Origin: Sanghuangporus weigelae
Lineage: Eukaryota; Basidiomycota; Agaricomycetes; Hymenochaetales; Hymenochaetaceae
Length of the DNA: 64,000 nt
Direction: 5' to 3'
Assembly: GCA_033182465.1 (NCBI GenBank)
Contig: CP137320.1
Location: 1,302,001 to 1,366,000, forward strand
Under the pieces are notes generated by a model. That model saw only the letters and a list, made by a program, of their open reading frames with translations, was not told the DNA's origin and made no database searches. The translations under genes were made by a program, and so were the position numbers. Below are positions 1 to 12,665 of the stretch, in pieces; the stretch's first letter is position 1; every line of letters starts with the position of its first letter.

Positions 1-499
1 CTAGCGCGGTGCACTCAAGTCAGGTGCTTGTCTGTACCCACCCTTGCTGAATATTAGTGCTGTGGTTTATTTGACATCAGCATATCACTCAGATACGTCA
101 TTGCACAGGTAGCTGACACTACTTTAGTGTTTGCTGTTAGTACCTGTTAAGAATAAGTGCGGTTGCTAGTACTGCGAAGAGCGTTGCTACTAGGACCGAT
201 AACGATAAGCGAGGTTGCTAGAACCGCTACTGTGCTGCTTCTAGAACCTAGTACGTATTAAGTTTGAGTTCAGGACTCTTATCAGCAAATCACACCTATC
301 ATACGTTGTCACCCCAAAATCATCCATATCAACTTCCATTACTTACCCAACGGCCAACAATATCATACGCAGTCTAAGAATTAGTTGCCCCTAGCTAAAC
401 GAACAACAGGGAGGACTACCCGTCTAGATAAATAGACCGGTTGACTCTGTGAGAGCACTGTAGAATTTATTCACAAGTCCACTCTCAGCACGACAACGC
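1..499. other. Unassigned sequence upstream of gypsy-1 pol
   Basis: No open frame or recognisable gag, zinc knuckle or primer-binding site is visible. The stretch precedes a Ty3/gypsy pol and should hold gag and the start of the protease, so it is either strongly decayed element interior or unrelated sequence joined after truncation. The readable protease end begins only near base 480. Confidence 0.4.
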
Positions 500-3400
500 A
501 TGATCTTCAGAAAACACGAAGAGGAAATTTGCCTAGCTGTGATGTTGTTAGCATCAAGCAACATCTTCCTCGGTCACGATTGGTTACAGAAACATAATCC
601 TGAGATTGACTGGAAGGTTGGCAAGATTAATTTCACCTGCTGTCCTGACGAATGTGCATCCTCATTGTTGAAAGAAGAGGTGGATGATGAGTACGTGAGG
701 AAGGTGTGGATGGAGGAAGCGACGAAGTGGCCGTCATATCTCAAAGGGTATGGGGACGTCTTTAGCGAGGAATTGTTTGAGCAGTTACCGGCTCAACAGA
801 CGTGGGACCACGCCATCGACCTAAAACCAGATTTCAAGCCAAGTGACTGCAAGGTGTATCCATTGTCACCAAAGGAACAAGAGGCAATGAGGACGTTCAT
901 TGAAGAAAATCTTGCGTCAGGACGTATCAGGCAGTCTAAATCTCCAATGGCATCACCATTCTTCTTTATCAAGAAGGAAGACAGGAGTTTGCGAGTGATC
1001 CAAGATTATCGAAAGCCCAACGAGGGAATGGTTAAAAACAAGTATCCCTTACCCCTAATCAACGAGCTCATTGACAAAATCAAGGATGCTAAATACATCA
1101 CTAAGCTCAATGTCTGCTGGGGATATTATAATATCCAGATCTGCAAGGGAGATGAATGGAAAGTGGCGTTCAGGACAAACCTGGGGCTATTCGAACTGAC
1201 AGTAATGTTTTTCAGTCTGTGCAATGCACCAGCAACATTCCAGGGCTTCATGAACGATATCCTTTGGGAAATGATCCATGAAGGTGTCGTTATCATTTAC
1301 CTTGATGACATACTCATTTTCTCGAATACAATAGAAGAACATCGTAAACATACTAGACGAGTCTTTGAGATCCTTTGACAGAACAAACTTTTCCTGAAGC
1401 CACAGAAATGTGAGTTCGAGGTCAGTGCAGTCAAATACCTCGGACACATTATCGGCAATGGCAAAGTACGTATGGACCCGAAAAAAAGGTTGCAGTACAG
1501 GAATGGCCAGTCCTGAAGAACATTCACGAATTACAACAGTTCCTCGGTTTAGGCAACTGGTTACGTCACTTTGTTGAGAATTATAGCTCGGTTGTCAAAC
1601 CGCTAACTTCACTAACAGGTAAGGTGGAATGGAAGTGGGGAGAGGAGGAGCAACGAGCATTCGAGGAGTTGAAGGATCGACTGAGTAGTCCCCCAGTGTT
1701 GGCCATCCCAAATAATGACGACCCTTTCCACGTTAAAGCTGATGCATTGGACTTCGCAACGGGCGGTGTACTTCTTCAGAGACAGGAAGGCAAATGGAAG
1801 GTTATCACGTATCGGTCATCGACATTTTTAGATGCTGAATGAAACTATGAGATCTACAACAAGGAGATGCTTGCCATTGTTCAAGCACTCAAGGAGTGGC
1901 AATAATACCTCCAAGGAGCCAATGCACCATTCGAGGTCTGGACCGACCACGCAAACCTGATGTATTTCAGGTCTCCCCAGAAGCTGAATCATCAACAGGC
2001 ACATTGGCGACTCGACTTCGCCAAGTTTGACTTTTTGCTGGTACACAAGCCCGGGAAAACGCTGGGAAAAGCTGACTTGTTGTCAAGGCGAGCAGACTAT
2101 GACAAGGGTGAACACAATAACAAAGGTATAACGTTCATCAAGGATGAATGGTTGGTCAGAGGCACAGTGGAGACAACGAGGGACATGCTCATGGTAGCGA
2201 TTAGAGAGGCGCAGGAGGAGATGGATGAGAAGGACAGACCATTGAATTTAGAGTTCAAGAACGGCCTGTGGAAGAAGGAAGTGACGGCTAGACTGTCAAC
2301 GGCAAGGACAAAGAAGTTCTGGAACATCTTTGTACCGATGAGCGTCAGAGGGGCAGTGATGAGGGAATGTCACAACTCAACATTAGCAGGACACCCAGGA
2401 GCAAACAAGACAGTGGCAATGGTAAGCCGAAACTTCTGGTGGCCCAACATCTACATCGATGTCCGTAATTATGTATGCGGATGCAATCATTGTCAGCGGA
2501 CAAAAGCTCTCAGAGTAACAAGAGCAAAGGTTTTGCACCCTAATGAGGTGCCAGAGGCGCTATGGCAAATTGTCACAGTCAACCTGATTAGAGAGCTACC
2601 GGAATCGAATAGGTTCAATGCCATATGCGTGGTGGTCAATTGTTTCAGCAAACAGATCCACGCAATCCCAACGACAATGAAGCTGACAGCAGAGGGTATG
2701 GCAAAGATCTATCAAGATCATGTCTTTCATTTACATGGACTACCTCGAAAGATTATCCACGACCGAGGGGTACAGTTCAATGCAAAGATGATAAAGGAGC
2801 TGTATAAACTCCTTCACATAGAAGGTAACCCGTCGATGGCGTATCACCCTCAGACTGATGGCCAAACCGAGTGTGTCAATCAGGAACTCGAACAGTTCCT
2901 ACACTTATACGTTTACTATCGGCAAACAGATTGGGCAGACTGGCTAGCACTGGCAGAGTTTGCATACAACAATTGTGAGCACTTGGCGACAAAATTATCC
3001 CCTTTCTTTGTCAATACCAGAGTCCATCTGATGGGGTTCACAAACATTGGAATGTCTTTAGCAAATCTGTCAGCAGAGGAATTCACTAAACATGTCAAAG
3101 AGGTACACAAACTCGCGCAAACAAATCTGGTCAAAGCCAATGACGACATGAAATGTTTCTATGATCGTCATGCTGAGAAGTCGGTAGAATACGAAACAGG
3201 TGATAAGATTTTCCTCGACAGACAAAATATAAAGACAATACGTCCGACGAAGAAGATAGATGATAAATGGTTTGGTCCTTTTGAAATTATCGAGAAGGTT
3301 GGAGCAAGTGCATATCGACTTAAACTGCCTCGCACATGGAGACAAGTACATCCTGTTTTTAACAAAATATTACTAAAACCAGCCATCGAACCATCTTTCA

Positions 3401-3726
3401 AATCACAAAAGAAACCACCACCACTGCCACCAATCATTGTCAATGATGAAGAAGAGTACGAGGTTGAAAAAATACTCGACTCGCATCTGCACAGAGGGAA
3501 ACTTCAATTCCTCGTCAAGTGGGTTGGATATGACGAAGCAACATGGCAGCCCAAATTGGACATTGGAGACAATGCTAAGGAAGCAGTCAAAGAATTTTAT
3601 CAAAAGCATCCTGGTGCTCCAAGGAAGTTGTCAATACCTCATCAAAATCTTCGTGTAATGTATAAATTCACGACGTCAGAAGGGTATCACAGTTGGTTGG
3701 GACACCCAACCTTGAAGGGGGGGTGA
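480..3726 (+). pseudogene. gypsy-1 pol polyprotein (protease end, RT, RNase H, integrase, chromodomain), broken
   Basis: The protease end shows LGHDWLQKHNPEIDW near 570. RT retains the YLDDILIF active site near 1298. Integrase carries an H-x-H/C-x2-C zinc finger at about 2362-2500, then a DDE core: the second Asp lies in HDRG (about 2758) and the Glu in NQELEQF (about 2880), but the first Asp is replaced by Asn in VNLIREL (about 2578). A chromodomain occupies about 3445-3610. Breaks: TGA at 1376, a one-base shift in an A7 run near 1481-1487, TGA at 1840 and TAA at 1903. The three stops each read as CGA or CAA changed by C-to-T. The element is inactive. Confidence 0.9.
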
Positions 3727-4175
3727 TGTTAGGACTTGAACATTTTCCTTTTCTTTTCTTATATCATCATTTATTTTATTATCCTTCTTTCATATTACTC
3801 ATCCATTTTACTAATCCCATTTGCTCCATCATAGCTTATTCATCTTTACTCATTCACCATAACTAAATCTGTTCCTTCCGACTAAGACACTCACTAATCA
3901 CTCCACTCCTTCATCATGTGATTCCTTATTAGAGTAGACCTTTCACACGCTCGAAGTCTATATAAGTAGATAGTTTGACTCTTTCATTTCTTTGTCTTTC
4001 TATTCTACTTACTCTCACTTCGACATAGGTACCTACTCCTGTACTATTAGTTTGCTAAAATTCTACTTACCCTCACTTCGACATAGCATGCGTCTAGCCC
4101 AGCAACTCACGTTTAGCCTATTGTTTGTTGTTGTGTTGGCCGTCTTGAGATCGACGTTAGTCTTGTCGCCTAACA
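3727..4175 (+). repeat. gypsy-1 3' LTR (449 bp)
   Basis: It starts TGTTAGG and ends CCTAACA, perfect short inverted termini with the canonical TG...CA. It begins immediately after the polypurine tract and the chromodomain stop codon. A TATA-like TCTATATAAG lies near 3957, placing the U3/R border near 3985. The matching 5' LTR is outside the window, so age cannot be judged from LTR divergence. Confidence 0.85.
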
Positions 4176-4538
4176 TTCAGGCATGCCTCAAAGCAGCACA
4201 TTCTGGTACATAATTCAACTCAAACTCAGTCTGTAAATTCATTTTATAATCATATTATCATTCTGGATAGCTTTAGGGAGGTGCTGGACCAGCAGGGATC
4301 ACAGAAAAAAAATGCACATGCAAGGAAGAGGCAAAAAATGATATTTTCGCCATTTTGAGCTCATTTTTCTCGATTATTTTTCCTAAGCAAAAGCCCTTTC
4401 GAAAAGATAAATTTTGTAACTTAGATGATGTGAAACCATTGAGATTTGGGTGAGATATGATTTTATCTTTGTTTTGAGGCTCTCATGGCGAGAAAAGTGG
4501 TAAAATCACGTGATTGCCAACAATTTTGCAACTAGCTG
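4176..4538 (+). mobile_element. Right half of palindromic MITE (copy 1)
   Basis: This matches one arm of the complete palindromic elements at 27924-29003 and 37964-39047. It starts at the gypsy-1 LTR border and ends with the terminal sequence CAACTAGCTG followed by TA at 4539-4540. The left arm is missing because gypsy-1 inserted inside the MITE. It has no coding capacity. Confidence 0.8.
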
Positions 4539-5225
4539 TAACTCAAGTCTTTGTCAGGGCAAGAAACTGACTCTCTAGACTTACAGAACCTTGCTTTACA
4601 GCCATTTTCAAAATACCTGAGAAATGTGACATTCATGTGCTTTTTTGATGCACATCTGGTCTCTGAGCCCACATAAATGAAAGAATGCCAAGTTTCTCAA
4701 CAGTGAAGGCACCATAAACTGCCAAATAGCAACCTAAAAAAAGGTCTCTTTAGGGCGCTTTGGCAGATATAAGAAAGATTGCAGATGATGCAGTATTGAT
4801 CTTAGGAGGAAAAAGGCAACAAATTTGGAAAAGATCCTTGGCATCAGTACTGAACTTTGTAAAAAGCATAACTCAATAGCCACTGCTTGCAAAAATCTAG
4901 TTGACATGCCATAAATCACTTTATGTCTTCCTTCTTGTGCAGTCCAAAACATTTGTGCCTACGCTGCCTGCAGAGAGTGCAACAAAAATTTTCTTGTGGC
5001 AGAGTTGGTACAACTACTTGTCATACACGGACATGGTTTTAAACACAGCTCCTTGATTAGATATCGCAAAAATCTGGCTGGCATACCATAAATCACTCTG
5101 TATATTTCACTTCACACTATCTAAGTTTTGTGCATCTACAGAGCTCACAGCGAGCAAGACAAAATATTTATTCACGAGTGTGAGTCAGCAGCACTATATG
5201 TGCACGACGCAGCACGCACAGACGT
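4539..5225. other. Non-coding flank with a diverged direct duplication, probably 5' part of the mariner-like element
   Basis: No gene is visible. Two diverged copies of a roughly 130-bp segment lie at about 4870-5000 and 5045-5175; both contain CCATAAATCACT and a later AACAAAA/GACAAAA box. The last four bases, ACGT at 5222-5225, form the left TSD of the next element. Sequence across that insertion (from 7194) leads into a Tc1/mariner-type transposase, so this is probably its upstream region. Confidence 0.4.
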
Positions 5226-7189
5226 TGTCGGTCGGCGGTGTCATATCTGAAGGTGCTACAGATGTCCGTCCTACTAAGGGTGCTGAATGTATGAAGGGAC
5301 CTCCAAAAATGGGATGCCGACGCTATCAGACTCTCAAAGACCTACTACCCGGCAGGTGCCAGGAACCGTCGGAGACGTAATGGATGGGTCTAGGGATGCC
5401 GCTGGATAAAGGGAATAGGATAACAGGACCGCCGCTTGAGAGGGGGGATCACAGGGGGCTGCCGACGTAGCGTAAACACAATAGATAGAGAGAAAGGACC
5501 GTATAAGATGAATATATGGACTAAGCTGGAGTGAAAGGCTGGAAAGGGCGCTGCAGGGGTGTATGATAGGAAGACTGTGTCGCCAGGTGGCCGCCGACGT
5601 TGAATAGAGGGGTGCCGGATTGAGAGGGAGGCTGCACAAATCTGCCGAAGTAGCGTAAACGCGATAGATGAAAGGAAAAGACCGTATAAGATCAATAGAT
5701 GGGATAAACTGGAGTGAAAGGCTGGAAAGGACGCCAAAGGGGAGTCTGATAAGAAGCCTGGGTCGCCGAAGGGTCGCCGATGTCAAATAGAGGGGCGCCG
5801 GACAGGTATAAAGTGTGGGGAGGAGGCTCAGGGTTAAATCCCAAGCCCTACTCACTCACTGAACGTCAGAGCGGCAGAGGCGTACCGGAGGCGGCGAAGG
5901 CAAGTAGAATGTGGAGTCAAACAAGAGGAGATGTCAAGGATAGTATATAGTCAAGGGGGAGGCTCAGTACATGAGGGGAGACTCAGAGTGAGGGATATCT
6001 CAAACTCTGGCGCTCGGTCTGGTACATGCTCTTGGAATCCTTGCTAGGCTTGGAATCCCTGCTAGGCTTGGAATCCTCGCTAGGCTTGGAATCCTCACTA
6101 GGCTTGGAATCCTTGCTAGGCTTGGAATCCTTGCTAGGCTTGGAATCCTTGCTAGGCTTGGAATCCCTTGCTAGGCTTGGAATCCCTTGCTAGGCTTGGA
6201 ATCCTTTCGTCTACAAGCTAGTATAAGCTCTATATATACTCTACTGCTGTCGCCGACACATCCTACTGTCTGACAACATCTCCTGAGTCATCTGGGTCGC
6301 CAAGGGCCGCTGCCGGAGCGCCCAGGTGAAATCTGAGAGCGGCAACGTGAGGGGGGCATCCAATCACATGAAATATTGAGTATCTGCAATAACACGGGCG
6401 CCGGCGGAGTTGGGCTTGGCGGCGCGAGTCGGTGGCTTGGCACGCCGATGTACCACATGCCTACCTTCCATACATGGTCTAATGGGGGCCGCCGCGTCAG
6501 GGGGAAGTCGGGAAACATCGGAACCGATGATTGGAGGCTGATATCGCGTATATGAGACAAAGGGCGCATCAGCCGATGTCCCTGAGGTGTCTGATGCATC
6601 GGCGGCACTCAATACAGAGTGTGGGCGATCCCTAGTGACTACTATGAGTGGCCGGAGCGGCAGTGCTGTGGGGGACTGCCGGACTGGTGGCAGATACATC
6701 GTAATGAGGCATGTAAGCACATATGACAATATATAGCTCCCTAGACAATGGGGGACTGCTTGGTAAGCTGTAGGAGGCGTCGGCGAGGGTACCTGAGGAT
6801 GTCTGAGTGTCCGCCGCATTGATCGGCACCAAGGGGGGCCGACTCGGAGGCATCCAGAGTCGCCGCACGGCTGTACGTATAGTAAATCATAAGATCGGCG
6901 GCACGTAGTCACTGAGGGATGTATCCTATAGTGCCTGGTGCTGGGTAGGAGCTGTCGGCGGACCTGTCTGAGTGTCGGGGAGCCATCGGCAGATCGATTT
7001 GGGTCATAGGAGGGCGCCGCAGTACAGTACGTGTGCTGGAATCAATGGATACGTGCTCAAATGATGTCCCGAGTGCAATAGGAGTGTGCCCTCACACTCT
7101 CAGGTGTCGGCAGTGCTGGGATATGGTATCTGCAGTAAGAGGGAGCCATAGTATGAGTGTACTGGCACAGGAGGAGCCAGTGCGCTACA
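5226..7189 (+). mobile_element. LTR-like element, family B, copy B1 (1964 bp)
   Basis: It starts TGTCGGTCGG, ends GTGCGCTACA and is flanked by perfect ACGT duplications (5222-5225, 7190-7193). TG...CA ends with a 4-bp TSD and no coding content suggest a solo LTR or a non-autonomous element. ORFs of 100-180 codons inside are not conserved among copies and resemble no known protein. It holds a TATATATAC motif near 6232 and an 18-bp tandem array. A class II Ginger-like origin (TGT...ACA ends, 4-bp TSD) is an alternative. Confidence 0.8.
6031..6205 (+). repeat. 18-bp tandem array in B1 (10 units)
   Basis: Ten head-to-tail units of about TTGCTAGGCTTGGAATCC, 18-19 bp each, with single-base variants. 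The same site holds about three units in copy B5 (near 32135-32178) and none in B2, B3 or B6, so the array expanded within the family. There are no spacers, so it is not CRISPR-like. Confidence 0.9.
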
Positions 7190-7193
7190 ACGT

Positions 7194-7738
7194 CTCATGT
7201 GCACAGTCCACTCCTAGCTTCCTCCTTGCTCCTACAACATCACCAGTGAATCCATGCATCATGCTGTGTCATGGAAGTAGCACAGCCCAAGCATTTTTGA
7301 CGAGGCCATAGGCTGGGCAATGATGCTCGAAAGATTCTTGTGAATCTGAGCCGATACTACCCAGCGATTACACTTGCAAGTCATTCAGGAGTTTCATTAG
7401 TGACCCTGTACAGAGTTCTAGATTCTTACAGACGGTCTGGTGATGTTCATGTGCACAGACTCATGGGTCCCGGAAGGCAAAGGCTTCTTGGATATGAGGA
7501 CATGAGGGTGCACGGTTGTGCTTGTTCCATTTGATCTGTATCAACTCTTCCGCCAAGTTCCTTGTTGTCTCCTTGCAGTATTGCAATGATGCATACCTCA
7601 ACGAACTACGAGATCAGATCTGAGAGAGACATGGTCAAGACGTTTTGCTCCCAACAATATATCGAGCATTGACTCATGCGGGCTTCAGTCTAAAGTTGGT
7701 AAGGAGTGTATTTCCATTTGGTGGGTGATGCATGGCAT
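7194..7738 (+). pseudogene. Tc1/mariner-type (DDE_3) transposase, N-terminal part
   Basis: From about 7286 the + strand reads as an HTH-type N-terminus (NLSRYYPAITLASHSGVS near 7343, then LYRVLDSYRRSGDVH). After a frame change near 7520 it continues as YLNELRDQI, a stop, then ERHGQDVLLPTIYRALTHAG, the second helix-turn-helix of this family. The last four bases, GCAT, are the left TSD of B2, and the rest of the gene resumes 13.95 kb away at 21693. Several stops and shifts make it inactive. Confidence 0.75.
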
Positions 7739-10700
7739 TGTAGTAGGTGGTGTGTGTCTCTGAAGGCACTACCAATGTCCGTCCTACTAAGGGTGCTAAA
7801 TGTATGAAGAAGCCTCCAAAAATAAGATGCTGACGCTATCAGACTCTAAATCCTCACTACCCAGCAGGTGCCAGGGACCATCAGAGATGTGATGAATGGG
7901 TCTAGGGATGCCAAAGTATGAAAGGGGTAAGCTAATAGGGCCACCGCTCAAAAGGGGGGATCACAGGAGGCTGCCAACGTGGTGGAAACTCGGACATAGG
8001 GTTGGCAGGAGCGTATGAGATGAATATAAGGGATAAAATGGAGTGAGTGGGTGGAGAAGGTGCCGCTGGGTCATCTGCTACTATGCCTGTGTTGCTGGAT
8101 AGCTGCCGACGTCAAATAGAGGGGTACAGAAATGAGGGGGAGGCTACACGAGTCTGCTGAAGTAGCGTAAACGCAATAGATAAAAGGTAAGGGTAGTATA
8201 AGATAGATATATGAGCTAAGCTGGAGTGAAAACTGGAAAGGGCACCACAGGGGAGTCTGATAAGAAGGCTGGGTCGCCGAAGGGTTGCCGACATCAGATA
8301 GAGGGGCACCGACGACGCACAAGAGGGGTGGAGGAAGCTTAGGGTTAAATCCCAAGCTTCTGCACACTTGCTGAATATCAGAGTGGCCGAGGCATATCAG
8401 AGGCGGTGAAGGCAAGTAGAATGATGAGTCAAGCAAGAGGAGATGTCAAAGATAGTATATAGTCAAGGGGGGAGCTCAATACAAGAGGGGAGACTCAGAG
8501 TGAGGGATATCTCAAACTCCAGCACTCGGACTGGTACATGCTCTCTTCCTCTAAGATGATCTCTCGTCTACCAACCTAATATAAGCTCTATATATACTCT
8601 GCTGCTGTTGCCGACATGTCCTACTGTCTGACAACATCTTCTGAGTCATCTGGGTTGCCAAGGGCCGCTCCTGGTGTAGACTATCAGACCCTCTTAAGCA
8701 GCGGCGAAGGCGACGGCGTTCGACCACAGAGAGGCGTCGGTGGTGTCAAAGATCAGAGAGGTAAGAAGGGGTCCAGCTCGTGGCTAAGCCCCCTGGACAG
8801 CTCGATGCCGCGGCAAACAATTTGACTTGGAACCACTGCCGCCGATTGGAATGCACGCTCAGTCATAGGGGAGAGCTCAATCATAAAGACTAGAACACAG
8901 TCGGCGTACAAAGGGGTGCCGCTGATAGCGCATGGGACAGAGGCGCCAACGATCACTAAGAGAGTGACGTTGTTGCCAATCACCATAAAGAGAACTTGGT
9001 TGGCGATTGAGTGTAAGTTCTCGGTGTCATGGATAAGTAGTAGAGTGATGGTGTTGTCAGGTTGTGCGGGCATCGCCGATTACCAGGTGAGCGACAGTAT
9101 TGCCGATTGTCAAGGAAGTGATGACGTTGCCGATTCCCAAGACTGGGGATAACTCTGCCAATCACTTGCACAGTGGTGGGTAAGCACGTGCCCCTGTTAT
9201 TACCCAAATGGGAGCAGAGTCTTGCATCGGCACACGGTCTTCGGCAGAGGTGATAGAGAGTAAAGCGACTAATAGAGAGGAGAGGAGTGTACTGGGGTCT
9301 ATTCTGGACTACTTCTCTTGAACACTACATATATGAGGTTAATATATACTGGGGAATACTGGTGAAGAGCGTAACAGATGCGGCGATGGTGATAGTGCAT
9401 CACAGGCGTGCAATTGGGGCACGCCGCAAAGCTGCCAAGACACGGGCAAATGCCGATCGGTCTGGCAGTGATTGACGCAGCGCATCATATCATTGGGTGC
9501 ACTTGGATTGCTAAGTGGTCGCACTACACAAACATGAAATGTCAGGGGAAGCAATAATACTAAAATGGGGAATACGCGAGTGGCCGCCGCATCCGACAAC
9601 GGACTCAGCGTGCGAAGTGGCATAGTATGAGCATGAAATGTGGTACCTAGGACCTTATAAAACCTCTAACCGATGTCGGATAAGCCAGTCAACAGGAGCT
9701 GACAAATATTCCATCAGCTATATGGTTTGATATACTTTCACCGCTGTAGCGGATACATCTGCCGCAGTGTCCCAAGCACCTGCATATCAGAAGACGCGGC
9801 TGGCCAAGCGTACTCAGTTTGGGAAGTCTGGAGGGTCCAGGTATCTCATCTATGATGCCAAGATGGGTTGGAGAGGTTGCCCAGAGATGTGTAGTGGTGA
9901 CGCCAGGCATGCGGAAAGAGGCAACTGACGACGTGATTGCACGTCGGCGCAGCAGAGCGGCAGCAGTCCAACGGATGTCGCCAGTCTGCTTGAACTGATG
10001 CCTGGAGTAACTTCATTTTTCTTGATTATCTGGAGGTTTGCCTAAGGGTGTCTGGTTTGAGAGAGGCCGAACTCACTTTCGAATGAGGGGAGACGGTGGC
10101 CCTATTGGTTGAGCGGCAAGTCAAGGAGCAGCACTCGGAAAGTCTTAAGGAGTGGCGGAGGTGTAGTGGTGTAGTGCGCCGCACTTGCCTAAACCGGTAC
10201 ATCGGTACAGGCCCCTCAGTACTCTGTACAGTATACTATCGTGCGGCGACCACTACACCTCTGCCGCTCCTTATGACTATCCAACCGCCGCTCCTTAATT
10301 CGCCGCTCGACTAATAGGGCCGCCGACTCCCCTCATTCGAAAGCAGGTTCGGCTTCTCTTGAACCACACACCCTTAGAACAACCTCTAGACAGTCAAGAA
10401 AAATGAGGTTACTCTGGGCACCAGTTTAAGCAGACGGGCGACATCTGTCGGAACCGTGGTCCCGATGTATTGTCACGTCTTCAGTTGCCTCTTTCCGCGT
10501 GCCCGGTGTAGACTATCAGACCCTCTTAAGCAGCGGCGAAGGCGACGGCGTTCGACCACAGGGAGGCATCGGCGGTGTCAAAGATCGGAGAGGTAAGAAG
10601 GGATCCAACTCGTGGCTAAACCTCCTGGACAGCTCGGTGCCGCGGCGGACAATTTGACCCGGAAGCACTGCTGCCGATCGGGATGCGCGCTCAGTCATGG

Positions 10701-10859
10701 GGAGAGCTCAATCGTAAGGGCTATGGTATGATCTGCGTATAGAGGGGGCGCCGCCGATAATGTACGAGACAGAGCCGCCGACGAGTCAAGATGTCGGCGT
10801 CGCGAATAAGTAGTAGAGCGACGGCGCTGTCGAGTCCTGCGAGCGGCGGCGATTACTAG

Positions 10860-10992
10860 TAGAGCGACGGTGCCGCCGGTTACCAGGAGAGCGACGGTGT
10901 CGCCGATTACCAGGAGAGCGACGGTGTCGCCGATTCCCAGGAGAGCGACGGTGTCGCCGATTCCCAGGAGAGCGACGGTGTCGCCGATTGTC
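10860..10992 (+). repeat. 27-bp tandem repeat in E2 (about 5 units)
   Basis: Consecutive near-identical units contain GAGAGCGACGGTGTCGCCGA followed by TTCCCAG or TTACCAG. Because 27 is a multiple of three, the array yields periodic ORFs on both strands, but these are a by-product of the repeat. E4 and E3 hold fewer units (near 12250-12310 and 18830-18920). Confidence 0.85.
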
Positions 10993-11352
10993 AAGAGGGC
11001 GATGGCGCTGCCGATTCCCAGGACCGGGGATAGCTCTGCCGATCACTTGCGCAGTGTCGAGTGAGCACGTGCCCCTGTTATTCCCTTAAACGGGGGCGGC
11101 GTCTTGTGACGGCACACGGTCTTCGGCGAAGGCGATAGAGAGCAAAAGGGGCTAACAGAGATGAGAGGAGTGCACTGAGATCTATTCTGAACTACTGCTT
11201 CTGAACACTACATACATGAGGTCTATATATATTGGGGAATGCTGGGGAAGAGCGTCACAGAGACGGCGACAGTGATGGCGCGTCACAGGCGTGCAATCGG
11301 TGCGGACCCGAAGATCGGGGCGCGCCGCGAAGCTGCCAAGACACGAGTGCGC

Positions 11353-12665
11353 TGTAGTGCGCCGCACTTGCCTGTACCGGTACGTCGGTACAGGCCCCTC
11401 AGTACTCTGTACAGTATACCATCGTGCGCCGATCGATACACCTCCGCCGCTCCTTAAGACCCTCCAAACCGCCGCTCTTTGATTCGCGGCTCAACCAATA
11501 CGTCCGCCGCCCCCCGTCCTTCGAAGACTTCCCAAACCGAGTACGCTTGGCCAGCCGCACTTTCTGATACACGGGCGCCTGGAACGTTGCAGCGGATGTA
11601 TCGGCTACGGCGGCGGAAGGATATCGAACCGTATAGCCGATGGAATATTCGTCGGCTCCTGTTTATTGGCTTATCCGACGTCGGGTAGTGGTTTTACAAG
11701 GTCCCAGGTACCACGTTTCATGTCCATACCATGTTGCTTCGTGCGCCGAGTCCGATTGTCGGACGCGGCGGCCACTCGCGTATTCCCCTTTTAGTATTAT
11801 TGCCTCCCCTGACGTTTCATATTCGTGTGGTGCGACCACTTAGCGATCCGAGCGCGCCCGATGATGATGCGCCGCGCCAATCACCGCCAGCCCGATCAGC
11901 GCGCGCCCGTGTCTTGGCAGCTTCGCGGCGCGCCCCGATCTTCGGGTCCGCACCGATTGTGCGCCTGTGACGCGCCGTCACTGTCGCCGCCTCTGTGACG
12001 CTCTTCCCCAGCATTCCCCAGTATATATAGACCTCATGTATGTAGTGTTCAAGAGCAGTAGTTCAGAATAGATCTCAGTGCACTCCTCTCGTCTCTATTA
12101 GCCCTTTTGCTCTCTATCGCCTCCGCCGAAGATCGTGTGCCGACACAAGACGCCGCCCCCGTTTAAGGGAATAACAGGGGCACGTGCTCACTCGCCACTG
12201 CGCAAGTGATCGGCAGAGCTATCCCCCGTCCTGGGAAACGGCAGCGCCATCGCCCTCTTGACAATCGGCGATACCGTCGCTCTCCTGGCAATCGGCGGTA
12301 CCGTCGCTCTACCAGTAAATCGCCGCCGCTCGCAGGACTCGACAGCGCCGTCGCTCTACTGCTTATTCGCGACGCCGACATCTTGACTCGTCGGCGGCTC
12401 TGTCTCGTACATTATCGGCCGCGCCCCCTCTATACGCAGACCATACCATAGCCCTTACGATTGAGCTCTCCCCACGACTGAGCGCACATCCCGATCGGCA
12501 GCAGTGCTTCCGGGTCGAATTGTCCGCCGCGGCACCGAGCTGTCCAGGAGGGTTAGCCATGAGTTGGATCCCTTCTTACCTCTCCGATCTTTGACACCGC
12601 CGACGCCTCTCTGTGGTCGAACGCCGTCGCCTTCGCCGCTGCTTAAGAGGGTCTGATAGTCTACA
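11353..12665 (-). mobile_element. LTR-like element, family E, copy E4 (reverse, 1313 bp)
   Basis: On the minus strand it starts TGTAGACTATC at 12665 and ends GGCGCACTACA at 11353. It is flanked by perfect GCGC duplications (11349-11352, 12666-12669) and lies inside E2, the innermost layer of the stack. It is the short subtype, like E2. On the plus strand a CAGTATATATAG motif at about 12018-12029 is a possible core promoter. Confidence 0.85.

Larger units (their letters stand above)
1..4175 (+). mobile_element. Ty3/gypsy chromovirus remnant (gypsy-1), 5' end outside window
   Basis: The order is protease end, reverse transcriptase, RNase H, integrase and chromodomain, then a G-rich polypurine tract (GAAGGGGGGG, just before the TGA at 3724) and an LTR. 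A C-terminal chromodomain after integrase is the hallmark of Ty3/gypsy chromoviruses. Directly after the LTR comes MITE sequence beginning TTCAGGCATG, so the element inserted into a palindromic MITE of the kind seen whole at 27.9 and 38.0 kb. The 5' LTR and other MITE half are not in the window. Confidence 0.85.

Noticed and set aside
5334-5855. 173-codon minus-strand ORF in B1
   Set aside because: The frame is broken differently in other B copies and has no recognisable motif; B is non-coding LTR-like sequence.
6031-6205. Regular direct repeats considered as CRISPR
   Set aside because: Units are contiguous without unique spacers, and the host is eukaryotic.
10870-11064. ORFs with a nine-residue periodic repeat
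   Set aside because: A 27-bp tandem repeat gives periodic translation in several frames on both strands; unit number differs between E copies.
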